Assembly (NCBI GenBank): GCA_007026445.1
Contig: VDMD01000019.1
Span: 124,001 to 188,000 of the forward strand
DNA from: Schizophyllum amplum
Lineage: Eukaryota > Basidiomycota > Agaricomycetes > Agaricales > Schizophyllaceae
DNA: 64,000 nucleotides
Reading direction: 5' to 3'
Each line of letters begins with the position of its first letter. The stretch's first letter is position 1. The notes beneath the pieces are model-generated. The model searched no databases and was not told the origin of the DNA. It worked only from the letters and a program-made list of their open reading frames with translations. Below are positions 53,740 through 64,000 of the stretch, in pieces. The translations under genes were made by a program, and so were the position numbers.

Positions 53740-56700
53740 ATGCCTCGCCGTACCCCTACGTTCACGCCATCTCCGGAGTCCAGCCCTATCCGCGACGACG
53801 ACAATGCTCGCCCGCAAGACCGCGAACGCTCTTCGTCGCCGCTTACCGACCTCGAGGAACTTGATATGCGCCAGGCCGCCAGTCGCAACGATCGAGTGAG
53901 GGACCGGCACGCTGAGACGCAGGCGCCGACCGAGCGACGTCCCGCCCCCAAAAGGCCCCGCACGCCTAAAGAGCCGCCGCCCCCAATGAAAAAAGCGCGC
54001 AAGGGGACAGGCGTGCAGCACGAGGTGAGACTGATTGGAATACCTCTGGCGTGAACTTACGAACTTTTCAGACTGTCGCCCATGAGTTGTACGCATCCCC
54101 GGACATTGAGGAGGAGCGTCACAACCTGGAACGCATCCTGCGGCATGACCCTTCCCTCCCCCCAACGTTTGCGTACATGGCGAAGACGGATGTCTTCGAG
54201 GCCATGGAGCGCCTCCGCCTCTCACCGCACGCCTTTGCTTTGGCTCCAGAAGGTGCGCTACCGCCTGACGTGCCTCTCGATCTCCTAACATATCTGCAGT
54301 GAATGACGCGGTCTACAACTACAGAGTCGGCGGGTTCACGTCGGACCTGCTGTTCCTCATCGTAAGCCCCAACTCCGAGCGACTCCTGTACGTCCCGTCG
54401 CCAGAGCTGAAGATCCGCATTGTGATGTGGGATTCGTGCCAATTCGGCGCGGACGACTTCACTCTGGTCCCAACCTATGTATCGACGACGCATATGCCGC
54501 ACATCCCCTGCATTCCCCGCGAGCCGTTGTCCGCGTCGCACAAGACACGCGTCATGTGGGAGGATCCCGCGGCGTGGTTCGAAAGGCTGCCAGGCGATGT
54601 GTTCACGAGCAATGCAGTGCCCGTCGCAGCTTCCGGGCGTCCGTCGCTATCCGACCGTGTCTTACTCAAGAAGGCCATCGTCGACCGACTCGCCCCGCTA
54701 GTCGCCGAGGCGCAGAGCGAGATGGACAAGTACTTGCTGCACTGTCGCTCAGAATCAGTCAAGCCTTTGCCCTACGTGCGAGGCCTGGAAGTTTCTCTGC
54801 GACATGCCTTCGGTCGCTTGCGGTACGTGGCCGGCACGCTCGAGCGCTACTTCACGCTGGCGCGGGAGATGCAGAGGTTCTGGCTTGAGCTGCAGGGCGT
54901 GCTTAACTACGCCAACGTCGTCAAGCCCACGTTCAGCATGCCCGCATCACCGCCCCAGGTGCCGCATTGGTGGATAGGAGGAGTCGTACAGAGCGACTGG
55001 GCCATGCGGCAGCTCTACAACGCCGGTGTGCCCGTCTGGTTTGTGCAGCCGTTGACTCCCATTGCGGAATTGGTGCGTGCCCGGGCGCCCGCTGGCATCC
55101 CCCACATCGACCGCATGCAGACTATGCCGGCGTGCGACGAGATGGCAGATCTCACCCCTCACCCTCGGAGACTTCCCTACATTTATTCTGGCCCACCTAC
55201 CAGCGTCGACCGCATCCGGCAGATGCATCAATACTCTGTGCTGCAGCTGACCGCGAACGCCCCGTACGACCTTAGGTTCGATGATGGCATGAACGACCCG
55301 CTGTACGGCGTGGAGGGTGATGAGATCCAGACGTTGGATCGGCCACTCAACTATCTCGAGGCCCACGCAGGACCTGCCGCTCTGCCGCCACCTCCGCGGG
55401 CCCCCTCGCCGTCGCCGGAGCTGGGATCCGGCAGCTGGAACTTCGAGCCTATGCCGAACGCGCACCCACCTCGTATCGACGACGACGCTTTCGACGCGAC
55501 GCTGCTGCCGTCCCCGCTTCCGCTCCCTGACGTCAGTATGCCGGAGCCGTCTGAGGCTGATTTCGACATGGGCACGGCGATGAGCGCAGGCGCAGGGAGT
55601 GCGAGCTCGGCAGCTGGTCAGCCTCATCCGCCATTTCCGCGGCAACTCCATCAAGTTCTGCGACGGGCTCTCATCCTGCAGCGTCTGCCGCAGCGACGTC
55701 TACGAGCAGTGCACTGCTTCCACACCGGCCAAACGCAAAGACCCGCAAGCGCTGGAAAACACGCGCTCTTCGCGAGGCTGCTCAAGCAGCGCCCACACCG
55801 CCAGCACCCGCACCGCAAATGCCAGCCGCGCAACCGACAAATGTTCACATGGGACCTGCAGGTACGGCTCGCTTTGCAAGTACATACATATTTAACTAAT
55901 TTGCTTGCAGCGGTTTTCCTTCCGCAGTCGCGCGCTGCCTGGGCAGAGGCTGCGTCGACCCTGAACTTCAAGCTGAAGCGCAAGAGTCAGCCCGGTGATG
56001 CCGGCAGGGCCTTCCCCCGCGCGCAGACGCTTGCTGGCCCCCGGTCGGCAGTGAAGACGGCGCAGTACCTGCATGTGTACGTGCTTGTTCGCCCGAAGAT
56101 GATCGAGGGTGCGCGTGCCGCGGGTTTGCTGAGCGGAGGGACGGCTGTGCCGGTCAGGCTCGTAGGCCAGCAGTGGCGCGACTTGCTGAGTCTGCACAAG
56201 CTGGTGGATGCTGCGCAGCCAGATGTCACGCCGCCGTGTCTCGAAGCCCTTCGCGACATGTATGACGCCGTCATCGACTTTGCGCAGGTTGTTTCCAGGC
56301 TCCAGCAGCCGTATACGATCTTGGGGGACACGCGACGAGCCCAGTCGATGCCGTCCTCTGCCACGATACGTACGCTGCTCTGGGAGCTAGAGGAGCTCGT
56401 CTTCCGGAAGGATTTGCTGGACCTCGACCGCCGTCTGCGGCGCAGTCGCCTGACCTCCGCGGGCGAGATGGCGCGCCTCGAAGCCGTGTTCCACCGCGAC
56501 ATGATCGAGGGCGACTTGATGGGGGTCTCGCTGGGTGTGCAGGGCAGTCATGGCCTTGTCGCGGACGACTGGAACGAGCGCAAGCACCATCTGAAGGCCC
56601 TCGTCGATGTCATGGTGGGATGGACCCGCACGGGCCCGCTGCCGTCTGGCCTTGTGCGCGAGATGTCGACACTGGTAGACCTTCCTCATGTTCCGGCGGA

Positions 56701-56806
56701 GCGCGCGCATGCGGCAGAGCTTGCAATTGCGAAACATTACTTCGCGCAGCTCTATGTTTATCTTGATCGTCATCCTGCGGGCCCGCCGCGTCGTGTCTCT
56801 GTATAG
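53740..56806 (+). CDS. KDZ-element gene C, large protein of unknown function
   Basis: First exon 53740-54025 (MPRRTPTFTPSPESSP; a basic PKRPRTPKEPPPPMKKARK stretch like a nuclear signal). Introns: 54026-54074 and 54252-54298, the second joining FALAPE to VNDAVYNYRVGGF. The long exon continues with FTSDLLFLIVSPNS, HASFGR-type helices around FGRLRYVAGTLERYF, WWIGGVVQSDWAMRQLYNAG, GVPVWFVQPLTPI and NAPYDLRFDDGMNDPLYG. After a proline/serine linker the sensible frame changes near 55580-55620, probably an intron. An intron at 55862-55910 joins MGPA to AVFLPQSRAAW. The C-terminal part is helical. The arrangement 'AG(I/V)PVW.(V/I)(R/Q)P' is one I associate with a large uncharacterised Agaricomycete family. 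No enzyme motif is visible. It lies inside the element's inverted ends. Confidence 0.65.
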
Positions 56807-56944
56807 TCGTTATCTTCTTGAATTGTGTACTTATGCTTTATTTTTCTTGATTCTTTGGACTTAGCTATATCTATGAATATGACAGTTTTCTTGCAATGGT
56901 GGTGAAGGAAAACATGTGAGGGGTCATATAGGCAGTAACTAACC

Positions 56945-57310
56945 AGCAGAGATGACTCTAGTAAGTAAGTCCTCTACTTGTTAGAGTTGTCTATCAACTA
57001 GAGAACTCTAGTCAGTATAGGCCACTAGAGTTTTCTAGTCAATAGAGTTGTCTAGTCGTTAGAAAACTCTAGTTGGTATAGGTTGTTAGAGTTGTCTATC
57101 AACTAGAGAACTCTAGTCAGTATAGGCCACTAGAGTTTTCTAGTTGATAGAGTTGTCTAGTCGTTAGAAAACTCTAGTCGGTATAGGTCGTTAGAAATGT
57201 CTAGCAATTAGAGAACTCGAGAGATATCTATTGATTAGAAATGTCTAGCAACTAGAGAACTCGAGAGATATCTATTGATTAGAGTTCTCTAGTGGCTAGA
57301 CATTTCTAAT
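56945..57310 (+). repeat. Right subterminal CTAGA minisatellite
   Basis: Units such as GTTAGAGTTGTCTATCAACT, AGAGAACTCTAGTCAGTATA and GGCCACTAGAGTTTTCTAGT repeat with a period near 60 bp (three subunits of about 20). It mirrors the left array at 41690-42110. Confidence 0.85.
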
Positions 57311-57429
57311 GTCTTACAGAGTTTACTGAAACTGTTCCCTTTCAATATTAGGTCCAAGGCAATAGGTAGCTAGAGATCTCTAATGGCTTATATATATATA
57401 TGATCAAGGTGCAGTCACCCCTATCAATA

Positions 57430-57775
57430 TAAGGTCTAAGTCAGTCAGTAGGTAAGAGGTCTAAGTCAATAGGTAAGATGTACCCTGCCGAAGGCCTAAG
57501 TCAGTAGGTAAGACCCACACTGTCGAAGGCCTACGTCAGTAGGTAAGAGGTCTAAGTCAATAGGTAAGATGTACCCTGTCGAAGGCCTAAGTCAGTAGGT
57601 AAGACCCACACTGTCGAAGGCCTACATCAGTAGATAGGTGCATCACTATACTCTGTCCTACCCTGTCAAAGGCCTGCATCACTATACTCTGTCCTACCCT
57701 GTCAAAGGCCTGTATCACTATACTCTGTCCTATCCTGTCAAAGGTCTACATCGGTAGTCAATAGGTAGGTGCACC
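57430..57775 (+). repeat. Second right subterminal minisatellite
   Basis: Units of about 35 bp around GTCAGTAGGTAAGACCCACA and GTCGAAGGCCTAAGTCAGTA, followed by three copies of a TATACTCTGTCCTACCCTGT unit. It is absent from the left end, so the two ends of the element are asymmetric. Confidence 0.85.
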
Positions 57776-57869
57776 CATGACATAGTATTATCAGTATCAC
57801 TACCAAGGGGTAGTAGAATACAAGTTATACTATGGAGGTAGACTACTCTAGCCACCAGAACTTTCTACC

Positions 57870-57985
57870 CACTAGAACTATCTAGGCATTAGAGATTTAT
57901 AGTGTCTAGAAAACATGGCCTATATAGGGTATATTATCCTGCAAAGGATAGGGCCTATGACTAAGTTTTCTAGGTAGCCGAGGCT
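57870..57985 (-). repeat. Right terminal inverted repeat of the KDZ element
   Basis: Reverse complement of 41570-41684 with scattered mismatches; followed directly by GCGCCGTAC. Confidence 0.75.
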
Positions 57986-57994
57986 GCGCCGTAC

Positions 57995-59111
57995 CTGAGA
58001 GTACACCAGCGCTAGCTTTGTACCGGTCCAATCTTAAGATACAGCGAGTTCATCGCTTCGAAACCACCGAAGCGCACCTCATAGTTGTATCGAGCTCCCT
58101 GTAGCGAAGATGAGCTCCGTACGAAGAGGAAATGCCCTTGCTAGAAGAGAATATCGTCCCAACGTCTGATGAAATCTGCAAGGCCTTCCGAAGCCAAACC
58201 TTCTTGCAGTATGCGTTCACAATGTATCAACATCGTTCTGTCCCTCTAATGCCACAATACCCTCTTACTATTTGGCTTTCGCATACGGTGTTGTACTTCC
58301 ACAGACATATATTGAGTCACGCCAACAACACAGTACGTTGGAAATGCCCCGAACATCGCTGCTTACCATCGTCGTTCAGCATATCTGAATCCTAACAATG
58401 TCTCTCACTCCTCGGCCATCTGACTCTTGCCTGATCACTCACGCCTATCAGTCCCACTTCATACCCTCTTGTATATGTTCTTTGAACGTCAATCAGCACT
58501 GTCGAACGCTCAGCTTGACCTGGACATCTCCGTACGGTCTCATCTGGGACGACGGGTGATATACTTAGGACTTGTAACGAGACTGCTCATAGTGAGCTTT
58601 CAACGCGCATATGCAATTTAGGGCTTCACCAATCCACACAGAAATCGCTCACAAGAGCCTCGTAGGTCAGTTCTTCGTCAATATACTCTGTAGCCTGTCC
58701 TCCGACGATAGTCTCGTATACGACAATCGAAGTTGAACCTGCAGGTGACCGTGGGATACTAGGCGGCAGCTGCCGTCTCCATTCAGCGGGACTTCAACTT
58801 GCCTTCCGGCATGCATGCTTGCCAAATTTTCTCTCCGACGGTGACCAACTCGGCTTGCTCCTTCTTCTCGTACCGTCACCTCGCATCCCCCAAAAATTTC
58901 ATTCCATGCCTGACTCCCCTTCTGAGGTGGTCAATGGCTCATTCGTTGCCGACAGCCCAGCTCTCTCGCGCGTCGACGACGAGACTCCCGACGAGGCCAG
59001 AAGCACGAACAACGCCGCCGCCACAGGCCTCGCGCTCGTCCCTTGGACAGTGTACGATCATGTCATGCATAACTCAGGCCCACACTGATCAGTGCCTCCA
59101 GAGCGCGTCGC
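57995..59111. other. Flanking region right of the KDZ element
   Basis: A short plus-strand frame at 58909-59088 (MPDSPSEVVNGSFVADSPAL) ends 24 bases before the next start codon and could be an upstream ORF or unrecognised first exon. Otherwise no gene seen. Confidence 0.4.
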
Positions 59112-61254
59112 ATGGCCGTTCCTACTCGCATCTCGCATGAAGATGATTTCATGGACGACTCCGTCGACGGCAACCATGAGGCGGACGATGGGGCGGACGA
59201 GCTAGAGGTTGCTGGACATGAGGGAGATTTGGGTGTTCCGGTGGAGGTGGAGATTATAGACGACGAGGAGATGGAGGTGCAGTTGCAGGTGCAGGTGCAG
59301 ATGGAAGACGACGAGGAAACGGAGTTGCGCGAACGCGCGAGGCAGGCAGACGAAGCCGACATGGAGCTTGTGGAGAGGGAGATTAGCTTCATGGACAGCG
59401 CAAGCATGCTCGAAGATGACAGCCGCCGCGTGCCTCGCTCGGGAGCGACCGTCGTCGACCGCTGGTCATTCTTGTGAGTGCGCTCACCAATGTCGTACAC
59501 ATCGGCTGATAGCGCTCGTCAGTCGAATGCTGTTTGCCGTGCACAGGAATCTCAGCGCCTCGTTCCCGGAGCTTATCATGTGGGGCCAGGTTTTTCTTCG
59601 TTGCGATTACCGGTATGTCGACTTGGATTCCGCAACCCGCGCCAACTGACAACATCCACATTAGCATTTGCATATATCATCGAGCAGTTGAAGACAGCCT
59701 TCGCTGGGTTATCTGGGACCCTGACGCGCCGGTACCGTGGAATTTCTACGCGTTAAGTCGAGAAGAGTGGCTGTGAGTGATTTGTGGCACCGTCGAATAA
59801 AGTGAGAACTTACCCTGTGTAAACACAGTACCTTCGCGCTCGCACATTCGCTGCCGGCTTACCTCCAGGGTTGGCGAATGACTAGGGCGACGTTAGGCAA
59901 CCGTGTGCCCGGGGAAACTGGCATCATAACCGGGCCTCGACTTACCTTGGCCGGTCAAATTTTGGTGGACTCGGTCACTAACCTGACACTTCGGGAGCTC
60001 GCATGGACCACGAACGGCACAAACGTTGTACCAGAGGCAGGACGGTAAGCCATCCTATCTCTGATCGCTCGTGAGCAATGGCGCTGACTGATCATGTTTA
60101 GGACATACAGCTTCGACGACCTCTACCCGCGCGCAGGCCAGCCGCACCTGGTCGACTTCAACACCGCTCGCGCCGCTGCGCATGAAAGCGCTTATCGCGC
60201 GCCCCCTTCCTCGCCGACGCTGGCGCCGACAATAATGAACTCGCCATCGCGTGATAGTGGTCCTCCAGGCTCGTCGACAGCGGTGGGGGCGACATCATCT
60301 CAGTACTCCTGGACATCATCATCTGAAGTCGCCAACTGGAAGGTTGGGCAGCGCCTGCGCCAACCTGACGGTGCCTGGGGTCCTATGTGAGTAGCGTTGT
60401 GCTCGCATCGTCATACCAGTCGCTCATGACCTGTCAGTATACGTCGCCGTCTGCGTCGTCGGCGAGGGTCTCGTACGCCAAGCCCGACTAGCTCCGCCCT
60501 GCGCGAAGCAGATAACGTCGGGAGCAACGACGAGTACGACAGCCATGGGCTGATCCAAGAGCAGCAAGACTCGTCATCGGATTCCCTGGAGTACGCCTCC
60601 ACCGACGTGGTGGACGACTCCAGCCACTCCGACTCCAGCTCCAGCTCTATCGCGACGAGGCAACCGTACGGTGCCTGGAGTAGCGACTCGGAGGATAATG
60701 ACTTGGAGGATGGTGCACCACCATCAGCGCAGCGCCCCAGGTCGGAGGATAACGTACCGTCGTCCCCACGCAGCGCCTTGGTCCTGACTAGCAGTGACGA
60801 GGAGGCTTTGAACGGGCCTAGGGGCACGTCCCCCATCGAAGTCACCGACGACGAGAGCAGCGGCACCGAGAGCAGCGGCACCCCGACCATCACGAGGGCA
60901 ACGTCGGTCGTTGATCTTACGGCCGACACTCCAGAGCGAGGGCGCGCGCGTATTCGTTTAATGTCACCCATCGATCTCGTCGACACTCCAGCGAGGGGCC
61001 GTCGACGAGTGTTCTCGCCGATAGATTTCACGGACGAGGGACCGCTGTCCAACCGGCGACGCTTGTTCTCGCCGATTGATTTCACGAACGAGGGACCGCC
61101 ATCCAACCGGCGACGCATGGCGACTATCGAGTTGTCCAGCGACGACAGCTTATGCTGGACCCTAATAAGAATAGACCCCGATAGTTGTCAGGTACCCTAT
61201 TGCAATAGACTAGATGACCTTATCGGTGGGTCATATTCTAATAAATACTGCTAG
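59112..61254 (+). CDS. Six-exon hypothetical protein with C-terminal SPID repeats
   Basis: Exons 59112-59473, 59523-59612, 59665-59772, 59829-60044, 60102-60386 and 60438-61254, all with GT..AG introns that keep the frame. About 625 residues. The N-terminus is very acidic with a short glutamine/valine run (VQLQVQVQMEDDEE). The central part, MLFAVHRNLSASFPELIMWG, YHRAVEDSLRWVIWDPDAPV, NFYALSREEWLTFALAH and RLTLAGQILVDSVTNLTLRE, looks like a folded domain I cannot name. The C-terminal half is serine/aspartate rich, and near the end RRRVFSPIDFTDEGPLSN, RRRLFSPIDFTNEGPPSN and RRRMATIELSSDD form tandem repeats preceded by IRLMSPIDLVDTP. Such repeats could be short binding motifs. Consistent splicing makes the gene model reliable. 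Confidence 0.7.
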
Positions 61255-62213
61255 GCTACGGCGCGGGCGCCCGCCTGCGCCACAGCAGGGCGGCCGGGAC
61301 AGCCGGGGGCGCCTCCGGCGACGCCGCCGGTCTCGGAAACTCCCGAGCGGCGGCGCGCCCGGCAATTGCCGCTCCCGCCCGCCCCGAGCGGCGGGCGGTT
61401 CGACGCGCCCCGTGCGCACACCCAGCGCCGCAGCACGCTCTTTGCACGCACCCTGGCCACTCCAGCACATCATTCGTACCATCTCGCTCGCTACAGAGCA
61501 AATATCAGGTGCACCGGCGACGCACCGCGCGTCACGCACCTCCCGCGCCCCCCCCCCCCCCCACACCGCCACGCGCCGCGCACCGCTCTGCACCTTGTCA
61601 CGTATCCAGCCCCTCCAGCGCGTTATTAGTATTGTCAGAGTCTGGACTGAGGCCACATTTGCGACCTGCAAACGTCCGAGCACCTTCCCATTGTTAAAGA
61701 ATGGCGGATATGTGGCACGAGCAGCGCCTTAGGCGCCCCGCACCTCCCCGGCCTTCCCGTCTTCCGGCGCCTTCAGCGCGGCAGCCCTGGTGAATGCTGA
61801 GAAGTTCCGCGCGTCGTGCTTGGTTATCCCTCGCCCCGTGGTGCAGGCATCAGCATGTCAATACAAGGGGGACAGAACAAAGAGTATATTGGGTGATGAT
61901 CAAGCTAAAAAGTGTCGCTAAAGCGTACCTCGTGCACCTCTAATAGTCTTTGTAAACACGTAGGCCCAGCTGTAATAGCATAAGAGTATAGGAGAGAAGA
62001 TAGGAAGGACATACGATGGGGGCAAAATAAAGTTGTTGGATAAAAATTGCGACACGTTGGGTGCTAGGCAGAGCGATGCGCGCACGAGCGACAAGTGCAC
62101 GCATTGGAGAGCGGCTATTATGCTCATACCCTCTGGCGCTTTCGAGGCGGCTCGTCGTCGCTAGAAGAACTGGTGTAGGCGTTAATACGAGAGCTAAATG
62201 CGGATTAAATCAC
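61255..62213. other. Intergenic region with GC-rich stretch
   Basis: 61258-61720 is extremely GC rich with a run of 14 C at about 61549, and all frames there look like composition artefacts. 61860-62060 is AT rich. No gene supported. Confidence 0.5.
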
Positions 62214-63950
62214 TTACCCGAACTGCTCGAGCAGGTTTTCGAAGGCATACTCCACGTCGTCCATAAGCGTGCACCATTTCTTGCTGCCCTTGCGCACGTT
62301 CTCCATCTCAAAAAGCCATTTGAGGCCCTTGAGCACGCTCAGAAGGCCGTTGGGCCTGGTGTGGTGTAGAGGCGCCCAGTCGCCGGACACCTTTGGCTTC
62401 AGAAGGCGATTGCCGGTGTTGCCTTTCCTCCAGGACGGGTTGACCTCGTACCACCACGCCCACATACCGTCCTGAAAGTCGGATATCCACTCCGAGACCT
62501 CGGCGCTTCCGGAGGGTCGCGGCGGGAGGTACTTGACAGAGCGCGCGCGCGCTATCCATGCACCTATGTATGTCGGACGTTTCTTTGAGCCTAAGGTGGT
62601 ATGCTGATACACGTGTCAGCCAAAGGCCTTAGAAAGTGCAAGGAAGACATACCCGTCTGAACTCGGACGCATGTTCGAGCCTGAACCAAAGTTGGACAAG
62701 GTGAGTCCACCGCTTTTCTACTGCCGCGTCCATGTTTGCCGACGTAAGTGTCTCGACGTTCGTGACAGCATTCTCCAGCCACGCAGGCCACGACGCACGC
62801 GAAGACCATGCCGCGTCCTCACTCGAAGCGCTGTCTTGGTCTACTCGTGAGTTTTCCGCTTCGATGTCGCCAGTGGACGCTGCGCCCTGGGATGATGTCG
62901 CCCGCGCTTGAGTAGACTCGGCAGTCAAGCAGTCTTCTCCCGTCGTGACAAGAGGCTTTTCGTGCGAAACGGTGACTGGGGACCTCGCCCCGAGGCTCTT
63001 GACGCGTGATGTGTCGCCACTATCTCCAGGCTCCCGAGTCGGTGCGTGGTCTGCGACACCCTCGCTCTCATGCCCATTGCTCTCACTAGCCCGCCCTTGG
63101 TCCGTACTCCCTGCGCTATTGTTGCCGTCCTGACCATCCCCGTCGCGGCCGTCGCAGCCATCGTCTTCATCGCTGTTGTCGTTCTTGTCGCCGTCAATGC
63201 TGCGCATGCCGGCCTCGACGAGACGGGTGCCTTCGTCGCCATGCGATTCGTCATCGACTCGTCCATGCGAGGCGCTCGCCGTGGGTTGATCAACTTCAAC
63301 ATCGACGTTCATGTGATCATCTTCATCAGCGGGTCTTGCCATCGGATCGATGTCTTTGCCTTCTTCCATGTCGATATCGGCTGGCTCGAGAGTACGTGCT
63401 GGGGTGTCTGCATTGCTGGATAGATTCCTGCTGACTTTCACGAGGCGACGAGAGCGACGCGGAGAGGGACGGCGAGAGCCAGTGCGTGACGTCTGAGCCG
63501 ACTCCGAGTTCTCTGTGAGAGTCTTCTCACGCTTGCGCTTCGAGCCTGCGTCCGCTGCCGCCCGCCGTTCCGCGAACAGCTCAGTTACGTCCTCTTGCAG
63601 GCCGAGATCGATGAACAAAGCCTCGCGCCTTGCGATGGCATCTTCGCGGTCGTACTATGAGCCGCTCGCGCTCAGCTTGCGGCATACGCTTCAATCGCGC
63701 GACTAGATATGGGCTGAAGGTACGCCCCCGCGCATCTTGTGCTGGTATCTGTATCCCGTCCCCCCCCACGTCGGCGTGTTCCCCTCCTTCCTTCCCTTCA
63801 CCCTCCATGTCCTCATCGTATTGGCTGTGCGAAGAGGGTGACGACGGTGGCGGCGTCTCATGGTCCGACAGCTCGGTCGTATCGATATTGGCGGGTCGCC
63901 TACGCCCTCGTTTCTCAGTTGTCCTTCATGAGGGAGGAATGTTTTGCGAC
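62214..63950 (-). CDS. Hypothetical fungal protein with C-terminal WW-rich domain, 5' end beyond resolved region
   Basis: Last exon 62214-62590 encodes KKRPTYIGAWIARARSVKY, MWAWWYEVNPSWR, WAPLHHTRPNGLLSVLKGLK and WCTLMDDVEYAFENLLEQFG. I know this block as the C-terminal domain of a large uncharacterised Agaricomycete family. The preceding exon (63618-62640) is disordered and acidic with DxD and SR-rich stretches and ends in WPAWLENAVTNVETLTS and WTHLVQLWFRLE. Upstream, ELSDHETPPPSSPSSHSQYD and FSPYLVARLKRMPQAERERL read in one frame to about 63655, where the sensible frame moves by one base into YDREDAIARREALFIDLG. That is either a one-base error or a true frameshift. The 5' end is not resolved before the window ends. 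Confidence 0.6.
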
Positions 63951-64000
63951 GCCGAGGCAGGTGACATTGAGACGGTCTCCGACTGCGCTGCTGACGCAGA

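Larger units (their letters stand above)
41570..57985. mobile_element. Giant KDZ-type transposon carrying a TET/JBP gene (16.4 kb)
   Basis: The outermost 115 bp on each side (41570-41684 and 57870-57985) are inverted repeats of each other: shared words include GGCCCTATC, GGATAATATACC and TTTTCTAGACACTATAAAT. The direct repeat GCGCCGTAC abuts both ends (41561-41569 and 57986-57994). KDZ/Zisupton elements are known to make 8-bp duplications; nine here may be eight plus a chance base. Just inside the ends are CTAGA-rich minisatellites. Five gene blocks lie between: minus-strand 42342-45222, 45294-46603, TET/JBP 46740-48460 and KDZ transposase 48569-52306, and plus-strand 53740-56806. The first bases of the two ends do not match well, so the exact termini are provisional. 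Confidence 0.75.

Noticed and set aside
61258..61732. Several 60-170 codon frames in the GC-rich block
   Set aside because: All frames on both strands are open simply because stop codons are rare in this composition; the peptides are R/P/A rich and unrelated to anything I know.

Overview
The window looks like an intron-rich, GC-rich chromosome segment of a mushroom-forming basidiomycete (Agaricomycetes). Introns are about 45-65 nt with GT..AG ends and CTAAC/CTGAC-type branch sites. The proteins that can be recognised (SUN-domain, nucleoplasmin-like, RNase H1 N-terminal, KDZ transposase, TET/JBP dioxygenase, MULE-SWIM transposase, chromodomain Ty3 polyprotein) fit that lineage. All calls come from reading the sequence; no database was searched.

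Layout. 1-3.8 kb holds two small host-type genes, a SUN-domain protein and a small acidic/proline-rich hypothetical. 3.9-7.2 kb is a 3.3-kb transposon with about 466-bp inverted repeats and a 7-bp target duplication. 7.2-18.7 kb is mostly unassignable; inside it are a clear nucleoplasmin-like gene (about 11 kb, minus strand) and an array of duplicated exon-intron-like units (16.2-16.8 kb). 18.8-23.0 kb is a MULE-type transposon with perfect 56-bp inverted repeats. 23.1-33.5 kb is a nest of insertions: heptamer satellite, a solo LTR, a 1.36-kb element with two identical LTRs, and a 6.97-kb chromodomain Ty3 element with near-identical LTRs but a pol gene broken by single-base shifts. The Ty3 element sits inside a diverged MULE-like remnant. 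33.45-36.8 kb is a second, inverted copy of the 3.3-kb element, inserted in the heptamer satellite.

38.7-41.4 kb has two plus-strand genes for RNase H1 N-terminal (viroplasmin-like) domain proteins; the second is cut in its last exon by a 674-bp hAT-like MITE. 41,570-57,985 is the main feature: a 16.4-kb segment bounded by matching inverted ends and a 9-bp direct repeat. It carries a KDZ transposase, a TET/JBP-family 2-oxoglutarate/Fe(II) dioxygenase, two further minus-strand gene blocks and one divergent plus-strand gene of unknown function. I interpret it as one complete giant KDZ transposon with CTAGA-rich subterminal minisatellites. 58-64 kb returns to host-type but uncharacterised fungal genes: a six-exon gene with SPID/RRR repeats, and a minus-strand gene running toward the window end.

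How the parts fit together: most of the window is mobile DNA. The most coherent multi-gene system is the KDZ element, where the transposase would move the unit, the TET/JBP enzyme could oxidise 5-methylcytosine on the element or host DNA, and three unknown genes would be conserved cargo. Lineage association of KDZ transposons with TET/JBP genes in basidiomycetes is established knowledge; the boundaries and cargo assignment given here are inference from this sequence.
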